Of a stretch of DNA of 64,000 bases, positions 23,198 through 33,577 are shown one piece after another. The notes beneath the pieces were generated by a model. The model saw nothing but the letters and a program-made list of their open reading frames with translations, made no database searches and had not been told where the DNA came from. Within the stretch, counting starts at the first letter, position 1. Every line of letters starts with the position of its first letter. Source of the stretch: Endothia cerciana (lineage: Eukaryota > Ascomycota > Sordariomycetes > Diaporthales > Cryphonectriaceae); contig JALRMH010000004.1 in NCBI GenBank assembly GCA_026119935.1, forward strand, positions 992,001 through 1,056,000, given 5' to 3'. The position numbers and the translations under genes were made by a program.

Positions 23198-24214
23198 ATG
23201 GCATCAAGAAGCCCTCAATACCCACCCCAACAAGAATCAACCTCACCGGCATCGGCATCAACCTCAGCATCGCTATCTGTGACGGCCAGGCCTACACCAC
23301 TCTCTCAATCCAAGGATCTCCAAACACTCCCCGATCCTAAGGATCTCCAAACACTCCCCGATCCTGAGGATCTCCAAATACTCCTTGATCCTGAGGATCT
23401 CCAGATACCATTCACAACTCCTGAGGAACTTTTCGATCAAATCAATTATGTTTCAGGCGACTTTTTGATAGTTACAGATGTTTCCCCTCAAGATTTCCTC
23501 GCAATCGAGAAACTCAGAGAGGCTCGTCGTCGCAGGTTCCGGCTATGACGATACTACTCTTGTTCAAAGATCCTCATCATCAGTATCCCAACCAGTGTCC
23601 ATGAAGCTCTTCATGTTGTGCTTTACGAACAATATTATACTCAACTTGTTTTGATGGGCTTAAGTCAAAGCTGGATGGGAAGAGGTGCTTTAAGATTTCG
23701 AAATCGTGGTCGTCCTGGTGGAGATGGTGGTGAAGGCGATTCTACAGGTGGTCCAAAACCAGCCCAAAAAAAGGGTGGCTCTTGGCCAATATTGGTCATT
23801 GAAGCAGGATTTTCTGAATCCTTAGCACAACTCCGGCAAGATATGTATTGGTGGTTTGAGGCTTCTGGTCATGATGTCAAAATTGTCATCCTCGCTAAAT
23901 TTGATCGCCTTCACGATCAGATTCTTCTTGAGAGATGGGAAGAATCTCCATCTACATCCAACACCCGACAAGGAGCAACAACAACTCAGGCTGCTTCAAC
24001 TCAGGTGCTAGAACCTGAAAAACAGCAGGAAATCACAATCACCCGGGATACTAGCACAACGCCACCATCATACAATGTTGCTAGAAGCGCACTAGTACTA
24101 AGCTTTCGACGTCTCTTTCTGAGGGATCCAGGTCCGGGAGAAGGAGATATTATATTCAGCATTCCAGACCTACGACGTTATGCAGAAGACGTCTGGGATA
24201 TACTTGAGGAGTAA
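23198..24214 (+). pseudogene. Member of a dispersed fungal unknown family, interrupted by one in-frame TGA
   Basis: One reading frame runs from the ATG at 23198 to a stop at 24214 (339 codons) except for a TGA at 23546-23548. The two halves are in the same frame and I see no intron signals around the stop. The join reads ...REARRRRFRL[stop]RYYSCSKILIISIP..., and the segments on both sides fit one domain (RYY...LIISIPTSVHEALH, later DSTGGPKP, WPILVIEAGFSESLAQLR, WWFEASGHDVKIVILAKF, ERWEE). I recall similar multi-copy proteins of unknown function in Pezizomycotina. The ExG...K arrangement vaguely suggests a PD-(D/E)XK-like fold, which is speculation. The N-terminus is Ser/Thr/Pro-rich with a nine-residue repeat. 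A CGA-to-TGA change would explain the break. Less likely: stop readthrough, or a sequencing error. Confidence 0.65.
23312..23392 (+). repeat. 27-bp coding tandem repeat
   Basis: Two identical 27-bp copies (23312-23338, 23339-23365), a third diverged copy (23366-23392) and the start of a fourth. Each encodes a nine-residue unit of the form (K/E)DLQTLPDP. Confidence 0.95.
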
Positions 24215-24501
24215 AGGCCTTATGCTGGATAGGGCAGGAATACCGATATGAAATACTTCAGCTGCAGGGTATTAAGGGTAGAGGCAGGTCCAGATACTGT
24301 ATTATAGTATATATCGCCGACGTTGTTAGTATCAGAGATGTTTCTTCTCTTGCCTTCAGCACTTAATATACTATGCTCTCCCTAACACATCTTGTCAGTT
24401 TTGAGTCTATCCGCAGGTGCGTATCAGAGGTTGAGATGGCCGCCACCGGCCTCAGCTGTTCCTGGCACGACTGGCACCAACTCGGGACCTATAAACCTCA
24501 G

Positions 24502-25841
24502 AAGCCGATTCAAGAAGCTCAGGTATTGGAGGAGAAAGATCTTCAGAAGCCTTGAATGGTACAGACCGAAGCTCCGAGCTGGGTTCAGACGCATCGAGTG
24601 GGACTGTGTAAGTTTCCTAAATATAGTGATCCCCGTGTTGCAGGCTGTCTCTCAGCCTTCTGAAAAGGGCCAATGCTGCGGATCACCTGCTTACTGGCCT
24701 TTCCAACCCCCCCAGCATTTGTGGTTCAGCCTTGTATGGTGATTTCCCATCAGATACAAGGGATCTCGATGAGCTTGAAAAGGCACTGAAGAGACCTCTG
24801 GCGCGCCCGGAGCTCATGATCCTGTAACGGTCAGGACGCGCCTCCGAGAGCAACAGCAGCTCCTCCGCCACTTCTTGTAGTGCCCCGAGTGGGACGGGCA
24901 GTCCCCAAAGCAGCTCCAACGCCGCGAGCTCCGTTTCCCTGAACATTAGCCAGTCAGCAAGCCCCACGAACGTTGTATCCGGTGGTGGTAGTACTGGGGC
25001 TGGACAGATGAACGGTGGCACAATGCCAAAGTTTCTAGCATTGTGCGTCAATACCGGAGAGATCTATAAGACACTCGCCGAGATCGAGACGTCCCGGATG
25101 GTATCCGACGCTCAGGCGTTCTCGACAATGCGCGAGAAGTACCCAGGAGTCAGAGGTCACCGCTCGAGGTCCCACGCCCTGGTCAAGCCGGTGACACCGA
25201 AATTTGTAAAGGTGAGCAGGCGTCCTGCCCGGCCGCTGCTTTCCACCCCCCCCACCCCCCTCCCCCGATGCGGCAAAAGACTCACGTGGCTGAGGCATGA
25301 GTAGTTCCAGCTCTGGGACCTTCGCAACGGCTACGTCTCCATCTGCGAGCAAGGCTGCATCCCCTCGGACAGGGCGGAGTACGATTACGCCCCGGGCGAC
25401 ATCAGGCCGCCCCCGATGCCCCCGGAGGTCTTCATACACTACCTCGAGCACGAGGAGGGGGACATCAGCCCCTTGCGCAACTACTGGCTCCCGCGCCTGC
25501 CGAAGAAGCGGCGCACGCGGGTCGCGGATGGCACGCCCGGGGCCAACGCGTGGGGCATCCACGTCATAGAGGGGCCAAACCGTGAGGTTGTCTTCTGGGT
25601 GTGCCTGGCCACTATCGTGGCAAGCATCGTGGCCAGCGCCTTGTGGTCGGGCCTGCGGGACGATGTGCAGGGAGGAACGGGGATCGGGTCTCTGGTCATC
25701 TCTCTTCCCCCTGCTGTCCTAGCCGTTTTTCCTGTTCAGGATGGGTGGACTCTAGCTTCGAATTTGGTGTTGTTACGTATCATCAGAGAGGGGCCCTTGT
25801 CGCAGGACTGGATGTACTTCATCGGCGTGAGGGGTCATTGA
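24502..25841 (+). CDS. Fungal orphan family protein with two C-terminal membrane segments (5' end unresolved)
   Basis: The well-supported part is two exons, 24881-25211 and 25305-25841, around an intron of 93 bp (GTGAGC...GAGTAG). They read MPKFLALCVNTGEIYKTLAE, then AFSTMREKYPGVRGHRSR, and FQLWDLRNGYVSIC across the junction. MPPEVFIHYLEHEEGD follows, then two hydrophobic segments near 25590-25650 and 25680-25735. I recall this as a common Sordariomycete family of unknown function. Upstream coding-like blocks (24502-24607 Ser-rich; 24644-24823 with SICGSALYGDFPSDTRDLDE) join in frame through a 36-bp intron (24608-24643) and a 57-bp intron (24824-24880). The second one removes an in-frame TAA. 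I could not place the initiating ATG. Confidence 0.55.
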
Positions 25842-26018
25842 TCTGCCTGATTGTCGTCTAACAGGGCCACGCATTGATACCCGCTCGATTTTTTGAACGT
25901 CCCGTCCACCCAGGACATTTACCCAAGATGGTGATGTCAAGCCGTTCTGCCTCTTTTTTTTTTTTTGTTTTTTTTTTGTTTTCTTGCGTATTATGAACGA
26001 GAACCCACGGCGGTCCGT
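25842..26018. other. Convergent 3' spacer with T-rich tract
   Basis: 177 bp between convergent stop codons. Positions about 25951-25980 are nearly all T, possibly part of a 3' processing region. Confidence 0.4.
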
Positions 26019-26841
26019 CTATCGCCTGCTCCACCAGGGAGCCCTCACCCCTCCACCGCCGGTCCGCTCTGCCTTCGCAGGCTCAGACGCCTGTCCCTCC
26101 CGCACCTTGGAGAGCTCCTGTCCGAACCGCCTCTCGAGCTCTACGAGCCGCTGCTGGTACTCCTCGACGCTCGGTTCCCTGGTCGCCTGCTTTCGGCCGC
26201 CGGCCCTCCGCACCCGCGCCTGGAGGGCCTCGGTGAGGTTCTGGACTGTCCTCTGCCGCTCGGCCGGAGCCTGCCTAGAAAGCGCCGCGAACCGCTCCAG
26301 GTTCAGCGCCGCCGGGTCTATCCCGCGGCGGCGAAGCTTGTCCAGTGTTTGTATCTTCAGGGAGTCATCCCCGCTCATCCAGGCCACTGCGGACTCTAGG
26401 GAGACGATCTCGGCTACTCTGTGAGGTCAACTTAAGACGCGTCCTTGGTGGGCCGATGCGAGGGAGAAGGGAAGGGGTGGGGGGTTCCACACACCTTCAC
26501 GGTCGGCACGGACCTCATCCTGCTCCAGCTTCACCCAGCCCCAGTAGGCCAGCTGATATGTGAACACCGCCATCAATAGAACCTTCGCGACGGGTCTGGT
26601 GAAGGTCTTGTAGAACACGGCCTGGGTGAGAAGGACAGGTGTCAGTAGGTGAGTGGCAGGCAGGCAGGCAGCGAGGAGGTGAGTCAACGGGGAGGGGGAG
26701 GAGCAAGCATCATCATCTTACAACGTTGGAAGGCTGCCGATCTGAAGAGGCGAATCGCCGTAGCGCCGGTGCCCTCGAAGCAGGAGTCCCGGGCGAGGGC
26801 CGTATCTGCCGGCTGGCTATTGACAGGACCCTCGAATTCAT
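26019..26841 (-). CDS. Mitochondrial single-TM protein, INA17-like
   Basis: Three exons, 26841-26722, 26621-26495 and 26416-26019, with GT..AG introns of 100 and 78 bp, give exactly 214 aa. Exon 1 is a textbook mitochondrial presequence: about 40 residues with seven arginines and no acids before ALRRFASSD, a likely processing site. Exon 2 holds TRPVAKVLLMAVFTYQLAYWGW, a membrane span followed by KLEQDE. Exon 3 is charged and probably coiled-coil, ending in a basic tail. TM-WxKLE-coiled-coil is the layout of yeast Ina17, an inner-membrane assembly factor for the F1Fo-ATP synthase peripheral stalk. That match is by topology and a few residues only, so the name is tentative. Exon 1 is too short to show up in ORF scans. 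Confidence 0.75.
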
Positions 26842-27434
26842 CTTTGAGCACGCGGAGATGAGAAGGACGCACGCGCCGTTCACTCCTCTGTCCTCGCGTC
26901 TCCGGAGGCGTTGGTTCGTATGAGGGAATCAAGAAACCCGAACCCTCTGGTGGGAAATTTCGGAGCGAGGTCAGAGCAAAAGCCCTGAGCCCCATCATCC
27001 CGCAAGCTACTTTGGTACATAGCAAGCAGTACCATCCCAAGGCTCAAGTGACCCCACCTCGGCTCGCCTAGCCGCGCATGGGGAGCGAGGGTGGGAGCCC
27101 CCCTGGCTTGCGGAGGTGAGCAGCTGCCGGGGTCGAGTTTAGACGACACGTCTGCCAGAATTTCGGGCGATCTGGTCATTTATCGATTGAATCATCACCA
27201 AAGGGGGTCCCAGGCTTCTCCAGTCCTTCGTTCGAGATCACCACCGGACCACCTCCCTAGGTACCTGCAGCGCGAAGGCAAGGCGATCTGTCCCTTGTCG
27301 ACGAGCTTCCTATTTCAAGCCAGCATTCCCTCCCCCCACCCCTCCCAACGTTCGACCCGATATACTCTTTTATTATTATTATCTTTCTTGGTCCTTTTCC
27401 AGCCCAGATCCCGCCTCCCGTCCAGACTTACACA
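26842..27434. promoter_or_regulatory. Divergent promoter, mitochondrial protein / Ysy6
   Basis: 593 bp between two ATGs pointing apart. The side towards Ysy6 is pyrimidine-rich, with a TTATTATTATTATC stretch near 27370-27385. ORFs inside are not supported. Confidence 0.45.
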
Positions 27435-27907
27435 ATGGTCAGTAACCCTGGTATCCCGCCGCCGCCGTTCTTCCACATGCGCGGTCGCACCCCCACGCCC
27501 CGCCGTGTGCCTGAGCTCCCTCCCTCCCTTTCCCCCAGAGGGCGACAAGGAACTGACCCGGAGTGTGTGTGCCCCCCGTCTCTCCAGGCGCAAACACCCC
27601 AACAACGGCGCGCGAACGCCAAGTTCGCCAAGGAGCAGGAGGCGCGGCGCGGCAAGTCCAGCGAGGAGCTCAAGAAGAGGAACAAGGAGGTCACCAAGTC
27701 GCCCATCTCTCTGGTCTGGTTCGGTACGCCGCTCATCTCCCGGCGGCATTTGCCGTCTTTGCGCCAACCTCCCCCCTAAACCCCCCAAAACACCAACCGA
27801 CCAGAGCTAACGATCGTGTCGCGTGAAAACAAGGTGTGCTTGCGTTCGTCGTCTTCGGCGGTATAATATTCGAGGTCCTCTCCCGCATCTTCTTCGGCAG
27901 CCGATGA
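27435..27907 (+). CDS. Ysy6/SERP1/RAMP4-family stress-associated ER protein
   Basis: Three exons: 27435-27437 (the ATG alone), 27588-27723 and 27834-27907, with introns of 150 and 110 bp (GTCAGT...CCAG and GTACGC...AAG, each with a CTGAC or CTAAC branch motif). The product has 70 aa: M-AQTPQQRRANAKFAKEQEA, RRGKSSEELKKRNKEVTKSP, then a single C-terminal membrane span ISLVWFGVLAFVVFGGIIF. This is the RAMP4 layout, a basic cytosolic part plus a tail anchor. RAMP4 associates with the Sec61 translocon and stabilises new membrane proteins during ER stress. The 3-nt first exon is odd but needed to give the conserved N-terminus. Confidence 0.92.
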
Positions 27908-28306
27908 GCGACAGGTTGATACCAGGGGAAGCCGGCCCGGTGTGACGAGGGCAGGGGCCGATGTTGTGTGGTGGAAAGGTGCAGGTCATGGTGCGCGGAG
28001 ATGTCGTGGGTGCCTCTTGGGGCATGGGAGCTTTTTCTACATCCGGAACAGCCAGGCAAAAACGCTGGCAAGGCGCATGGAATAAATCGACGGAGTTTGC
28101 ATTATCGCTGTTACAGCGTACACGGCTTCCGTCCCTGCGAGAGAGAGAAAAAAAAAAAGGCGAGAGCATGGCCAAGGAAGAGCCAGGACACTGAATGAAG
28201 CAAGCGGTATTCCGTGAACTTTGACCTGATCCATTGTTTGGATCCCGAAACGCCGGGAGAAAGACCGGCGTCTGCACATGATGCCCGTGACCACCAACGC
28301 CTAAGC
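27908..28306. other. Convergent 3' region, Ysy6 and nucleolar protein gene
   Basis: About 400 bp between convergent genes, with an A run near 28149-28159. No gene seen. Confidence 0.5.
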
Positions 28307-29869
28307 TTATGCACCGACTCCCTTGCGCTGTCCGCCCGTTTCCCACTTCATCTTGCGACCCGCCTCAAACTGCTGCGCCAGCTCATTAGAGACCTTGTCG
28401 ATATCGAGGTGTGCCCGAGATGACGATCCACCGCCCTTGACCGCTGCCGCAGCACCGGCCTTCTTGCCCCCGAGCAGTCGGAGGAACTTGGCCTGTCGGG
28501 CAGCACCGCCGTCCAGCTCGCCCACGTTCCAGTGCTCGGCGTCAGCCTCGGCTGCAGCGGCCCTGTCCTCGGTCGCCGCCGCCGAATCCTCCTTCCCACC
28601 AGGCTTCTTCTCCTGCCTGGACTTCTTGTCCTTCTTCGCCTTCTTGGAGGCCGCCGCCTCCTCAGCCTCAGCTTCCGCGGCGGCTTCTGTATCTTGTTCG
28701 CGCTTCTTGGACTTCTTTGCCTTCTTCGTGGATGATGCCTCCTCGGGTTCCTCAGCGTCGGCATCACGCTTGCGCTTCTTGTGCTTTTTGGCCGACGTTG
28801 CCCCCCCCTCGTCGTCCGTAGTAGGATTTTCGGCCTCAGCCTCCTCCTCGAGATCCTTCTTCGATTTCTTGTCCTTCTTGTGCTTCTTGTGCTTCTTGGT
28901 TGACTTTGCGCTTGGGTCGTCCTCTGCTGCAGGCCCATCGACCTTCTTGTCCTTCTTCTTTGACACCTTCTTCTCTTTCTTTGATGATGTTTCTGCAGGC
29001 TGAGCCCCCCTCTCCTCCTCGGGCCCCTCCTTGGGCGACTTAGACTTTTTGGGCTTCTTCTCTTTTTTCGTCTTAGACTTCTCTGGTGGCTGCTCCGCTG
29101 CGACCTTGTCAGACGCGTCTTTGCCATTCACCTCGGCCATCGAGACGTCCTCATCGTCCTGCCCGGCCGGAGCCGCAGCTTTCTGGGCCCCCCCTTCGTC
29201 GCTCGAGGATGATGGAGCATCCGAGTCGGAGCTCGAGTCGGGATTCTCGTGCTCCGCGCCGCCAATCGCAAGCGCAAACCGATCGTCCACACTCTCCAGG
29301 GGGATGAAGTCCTCGGTCTCCCTGGGCGCCTCCTCCCTCTTCTCCGCCAGCAGCTGCCGCATGACCTCCTCCTCCTGCCTGCGCAGCTCCTCCACCGCCT
29401 CTACCCTCCCGCGCGCCCTGGCCGCCTCGGCCAGCATCCTCCGCGCCTGCTCCTCCAGCCGCCCGGCGCGCGCTTCCATGCGCCGCCGGCGCTTCTCGAC
29501 CAAGGCCGCCCGGTTGGCCTTCTTCTTGAGCCTGTCGAGCTCCTTGCGCTCGCCCGCCCACTTGCCGGCGCGCTTGACGTTGGCCTTGCGGGCCTCCTTG
29601 GCCTCGGCCTTTTCGTGGCGCTTGGTCTTGCGCAGGAGGGCGCGCTGGTGCCGCTCGTCTTCGTAGCGCTTGGTCTTCTTATCTGTGGGCGCGCGAGGGG
29701 ATGTCAGTCTTATGTTTAGGGGATCTTGATGTCCTCTGGTGCTGTTTCGCGAGACGGATTCCTTGCAAAAGTGGGCGATATGGGGGCAGATACCTTTAGA
29801 TGAGACCACGCCCTTCAACCTGTCGGGGTGTAGCCCCTCCCAACTGGCGTCGCCATGTGTCACAGGCAT
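28307..29869 (-). CDS. Lysine-rich nucleolar-type protein with C-terminal SMAP-like domain
   Basis: Two exons, 29869-29794 and 29682-28307, with a 111-bp intron (GTATCT...CCACAG), give 483 aa. The unspliced frame is also open (520 codons), but splicing joins LKGVVSSK directly to DKKTKRYEDERH and removes a low-quality insert. The N-terminal third is a basic coiled coil (repeated RR/KK/EE). The middle is alternating acidic and KKxKK tracts typical of nucleolar proteins. The end, AKFLRLLGGKK through QQFEAGRKMKWETGGQRKGVG, matches the small acidic protein (SMAP) domain found in KNOP1-type proteins. The likely role is nucleolar, in ribosome biogenesis or RNA handling, inferred from composition and domain. 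Confidence 0.75.
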   Translation of the reverse strand: MPVTHGDASWEGLHPDRLKGVVSSKGICPHIAHFCKESVSRNSTRGHQDPLNIRLTSPRAPTDKKTKRYEDERHQRALLRKTKRHEKAEAKEARKANVKRAGKWAGERKELDRLKKKANRAALVEKRRRRMEARAGRLEEQARRMLAEAARARGRVEAVEELRRQEEEVMRQLLAEKREEAPRETEDFIPLESVDDRFALAIGGAEHENPDSSSDSDAPSSSSDEGGAQKAAAPAGQDDEDVSMAEVNGKDASDKVAAEQPPEKSKTKKEKKPKKSKSPKEGPEEERGAQPAETSSKKEKKVSKKKDKKVDGPAAEDDPSAKSTKKHKKHKKDKKSKKDLEEEAEAENPTTDDEGGATSAKKHKKRKRDADAEEPEEASSTKKAKKSKKREQDTEAAAEAEAEEAAASKKAKKDKKSRQEKKPGGKEDSAAATEDRAAAAEADAEHWNVGELDGGAARQAKFLRLLGGKKAGAAAAVKGGGSSSRAHLDIDKVSNELAQQFEAGRKMKWETGGQRKGVGA

Positions 29870-31268
29870 CTCTGCGGTGGTGCTGGCAGCGAACGGGGTT
29901 GCGTGGTACGATCAGCTGCTGCAGCAGACGTCTCTGGTAATTTTTTTGGGTGGAGACCAACTTCACAGTAGCCGGCAGAATTCCATACCCCGCTAGGAAA
30001 GGCGGCCAACAGCTGAAGCGACTGGTCCGTGCGCAACAGCCTATACCAGCCTACAGGTATATATACCACCGCCCCCCCTTCTTTGCCATCTGCTGGTTTT
30101 CCTTTTTCCTCTGTTCGCCTGCGGGCATTTGGTCAATTTGAAACGATACAGAGAAGATGTAAGTAAATCTCCCGAGGTCGTGCGCCCGGTTCTCACCACT
30201 AACAACTTTCCAGTAGTATGGCCCCTGCACTAAGGATGACACGCTCAATCAAAGAGAAGCTGCCATTTTTTTTTTTTTTTCCCTTTCTTCGTTATGCTCA
30301 TTGCCTTGCGCGATGACATGAGGAAGAAAATCTCCCGTCCTGGATATTCGTTCCTTGGCTTGTGCAGGCCACTTCGTCATGCCGGACCCGACCTCCGCCC
30401 GAGCACCGCAAATGTACATCCCAACTGCCCCAGGTCGAGGTCGACTATACTGACCCTACTAGCTACATGCATACAATAACCTGGCGGCCGTAGTTGCAGA
30501 CAATGAGAGGGATGAGGTTACGACAGCCAGGGTGTCGATCGAGTGGTTCCTGCTGCTAAACCCTATCGACAGATACAGTCTCGGCGGAAGGTTGCAAACC
30601 GGGGTTCTACAGCTGCCGCCCCTGTGGCGGGGACCTCATGAAAATGGAGAGGAAAGAAAAAAAAAGAAGCAGAAGAAAAAAAGGGGGGGGGGTGGCTTCT
30701 AAAAGACACGAACATATACCTGCTGCCTTGATATATCGCCTTGCGCTGTGACCCGAAGGAGTCCGCCTAAGCTGGAGGGAAGCGCAACGAGGGTTCATCC
30801 CTAGGGAGTTTCTAGCAATATCACCGATCGGCCTCGAAAGGCTGTAAGAACGGGTATGTACTGTAGGATCATAACCTTGGAGCGGTACCTCTTCGTAACG
30901 ACATGCGGCCTACTTCCGCCCTCTGTCTATCTATCTGCCCTTACCGTAATGCTTTCTGCCTGGATTTCCCAGGGGTCTCTTGCTGGCAAGACCTGCTTCT
31001 CACTTACTGATGCGAGGTACGGATCAATGCTTTTGCTTTCCATGGAGATTGATTGATTTGAAAGGACTAACCTAGCCCCGAAACATGCCCGCGTCCTATG
31101 ATGGCCTTGTCCATTGACGCCATCAGATGCTCCCATCAAATTTCCTCTCTCGTGATCCTCCAGCAACCAATCTCACCAGTCACGTCGTACCCTCTCCAGG
31201 TGAGGGTTTCTGATGCTAGGCCATAAAGTGGAAGAATGCAATATCGTACTCGGGCGCTCGTCGAGATC
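29870..31268. other. Intergenic between the nucleolar protein and Cdk7 genes
   Basis: 1.4 kb, with A/T runs at 30268-30281 and 30656-30678 and a G run near 30684-30693. No ORF with domain content. Confidence 0.5.
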
Positions 31269-32568
31269 CTATTTCTTGGCGCCTCCAAAGTCCAACCTTC
31301 GCGCCACCTTGCTGCCCCTGTCCTCGTCGACCACGCCCGGCCGCCTCTTGAGGTCCGCGCCCATCTTCTCCTCGCCGCCGCCCTTCCTCGGCAGGTCCTG
31401 CTTCCGGGTCGGCCGGGGCTCCGCGCGCCACCAGGGGTGCTCGAGCATCTCCCTGGCGGTGATGCGCTTCTTCGGGTCGAGGGTGAGCGTCCTGCACAGC
31501 AGGTCGACGCCCTCGTCGCCCACGGTGCCGAAGGTCTGCAGGAAGCTCGCCCTGGGCTGGGGGGGGACGACCCGCTCCGGCTGGACGTACCCATCCAGCT
31601 TGCTCACGCCGGGCCAGACGTCCTCGGTCGGGGTGCCGATGCGGTCGCAGATGAGCTGGATCTGGTCCAGCTCGGTGGCGCCGGGGAGGTATGGGATCCG
31701 GACGATCATCTCGGCCATGACGGTGCCCACGCTCCACACGTCCACGGCGCCGCTGTACTGCCGCGCGCCGTAGAGGAGCTCGGGCGGGCGGTACCAGCGC
31801 GTGATGACGTTGGAGGTCATGATGGCCCACGGGTCGGCGAAGCTGCGGGCGAGGCCGAAGTCGGCCAGCTTGACCTCGCCGTCGGCGGCGATCAGCAGGT
31901 TGTTCGGCTTGATATCGCGGTGCAGGACGTAGTTCTCGTGGCAGAACCAGACGGCCCGCGTCAGCATGCCCATCCAGGCCTTGATGTCGGCCGTGCCGTA
32001 GCGGATGCCGTCCTGGTCGCGGATGAGCATCTCGAGGTCGCCGAGGGGGAGGTACTCGAGGACGAGGCAGAGGTTCTGGTCCTTTGTGGAGAAGACGGAG
32101 AGCAGGGAGATGATGTTGGGGTGGGAGAGCTCCTGCAGGTGCTTCAGCTCGCGGACGGCGTCGGGGGCGAGGCCCTCGGCGTATTCCTTCTGCTTCTTGA
32201 TCTTCTTGATGGCGACGAGCTGGGAGGGGTCGGCGCGGGCATGGCCCAGGTTCACGATGGCGTAGGTACCCTCGCCCAGCTTCTTGCCTGCAGGAGAGCA
32301 AAAGGGAGGATCAGCCACAGCCACGAGGGGGAGGGAGGGGCGGATGCGTACCTTTGACATACTTCCTCCGCTCCTCGAGGTTGATCTGCTCAGCGAGGTC
32401 CATCATGGTAGCCTGCCCGCCCTGGCCGGGCCGGGCGGCTGGCGGTGCAGCCTGTGGGGTGCCATGGGTCGAGGAGGGGTGGGCAGAGGTCTGCCGCCGC
32501 AGGGGGGAAGCGGCAGGTTTGAGGGAGGAGGGGTGCGAGGGACGCTCGACGAGGGGGGAGGCAGCCAT
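31269..32568 (-). CDS. Cyclin-dependent kinase 7 / Kin28 / Mcs6, TFIIH kinase subunit
   Basis: Two exons, 32568-32352 and 32287-31269, with a 64-bp intron (GTACGC...CTGCAG), encode 411 aa. A Ser/Pro-rich N-terminal extension precedes MMDLAEQINLEERRKYVKG. The kinase domain then opens with GKKLGEGTYA at the exon junction. It is complete: VAIKKI lysine, CDK7-type helix region, HRDIKPNNLLI, DFGLARSFADP, TSNVITRWYRPPELLYG and DVWSVGTVMAE. HRDIKPNNLL and the SNVITRWYRPPELL T-loop set CDK7 apart from CDK1 (which has KPQNLLI and VVTLWYR). The enzyme phosphorylates the RNA polymerase II CTD on Ser5/7 within TFIIH and, in many organisms, activates other CDKs. The basic C-terminal tail is usual for the family. 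Confidence 0.93.
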
Positions 32569-33577
32569 CTTGCAAGCAGCTCCTTCAGCAGACCGGGGAT
32601 ACAATCATTGTAGGGTGGGGACAAGGCCTGGGGAGGTGTCGAGGTGTCGAGGTGTCGAGGTGTGCGCGTATGTCCCTCTCTCTCCTTGCCCCGGGGAGAC
32701 ACAACCTTGGGGGATGATTAAGTAGCCTTGGGGATTAGGGTTGAGGGAGGGAGGGTATGCACGATAAGGGTTGCTTGTGAAGATCCGACGTCTGTTTCTC
32801 GGCTGCTGCCGAGGTGGGGTGGATGGCCCAAGCGCCCCCTCCTATGGACTCTGTCTAGAACTTCTGGATTCGTAGGGTTTTATTTTTTATTTTTTATTTT
32901 TTGTTGTCAGCCTTGCATGGGCCCACCGTCGGGCCGCTCCTGTCTGGAGTACTACTACTACGGTAGACCTCGCTGCATTTACGAGAGCTTCCTATCACAT
33001 GCTGAAAGACCTCCCTTGCTGAACTGCGAGCCAGAGATGCCGTGGTGATTTCCGACCCAGGTCGCACCGCCATCAGACGGCCAAGGCGCCAGCTAGCGTG
33101 GCCTGCCAGGTGGCCCAGTGGTGGGCCCTGGCATGCCTGGATAAGCCCAGAATGCCTCCTGACGTCACTGCAGTGTTTGTGCAGGTTGTGTTGTTTGTTG
33201 GGTTTTGTTCTGACGTCGCAACCAAGACATCGCACCACCAATCTGCCATAGTGCCATAGTGACGCGACCCAGTCCTCCACGTCAGCCATATTCCTTGGCC
33301 TCGCTCGTCCTTGGCCCAAGGACCGTTTCTTTGGATACAGTTCCAACTACGGTCTCTCTCTCTCTCTCTCTCTCTCTCCCCCTCTGTCTCTCAGCCTTGG
33401 CAGTCTTGGGGCCCAATTGGATCCGGACACGGCCTTCTAATATCATCGCGTGCCTGACCCTGGAAGCCTGCCATCTTTCTTTTTTTTTTTCCATTCAGGA
33501 CCTCCTTACGATCTCTTCTCACCAAACGCCCTCATAGTCTCAGACTTCAGACTTTAAGTTCCACTTGATCGTGAAAG
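32569..33577. promoter_or_regulatory. Divergent promoter, Cdk7 / Frag1-family gene
   Basis: 1.0 kb between divergent starts. It carries a (TTTTA)n-like T-rich stretch near 32878-32903 and a CT microsatellite about 200 bp upstream of the Frag1-family ATG. Confidence 0.45.
33353..33379. repeat. CT dinucleotide microsatellite in promoter
   Basis: About 27 bp of (CT)n on the sense strand of the downstream gene. Confidence 0.95.

Noticed and set aside
28323..29719. Long plus-strand Ser/Leu-rich ORFs
   Set aside because: Mirror frames of the lysine-rich minus-strand protein.
31213..32357. Long plus-strand ORFs opposite the Cdk7 gene
   Set aside because: Shadow frames caused by high GC3; the kinase motifs are on the minus strand.
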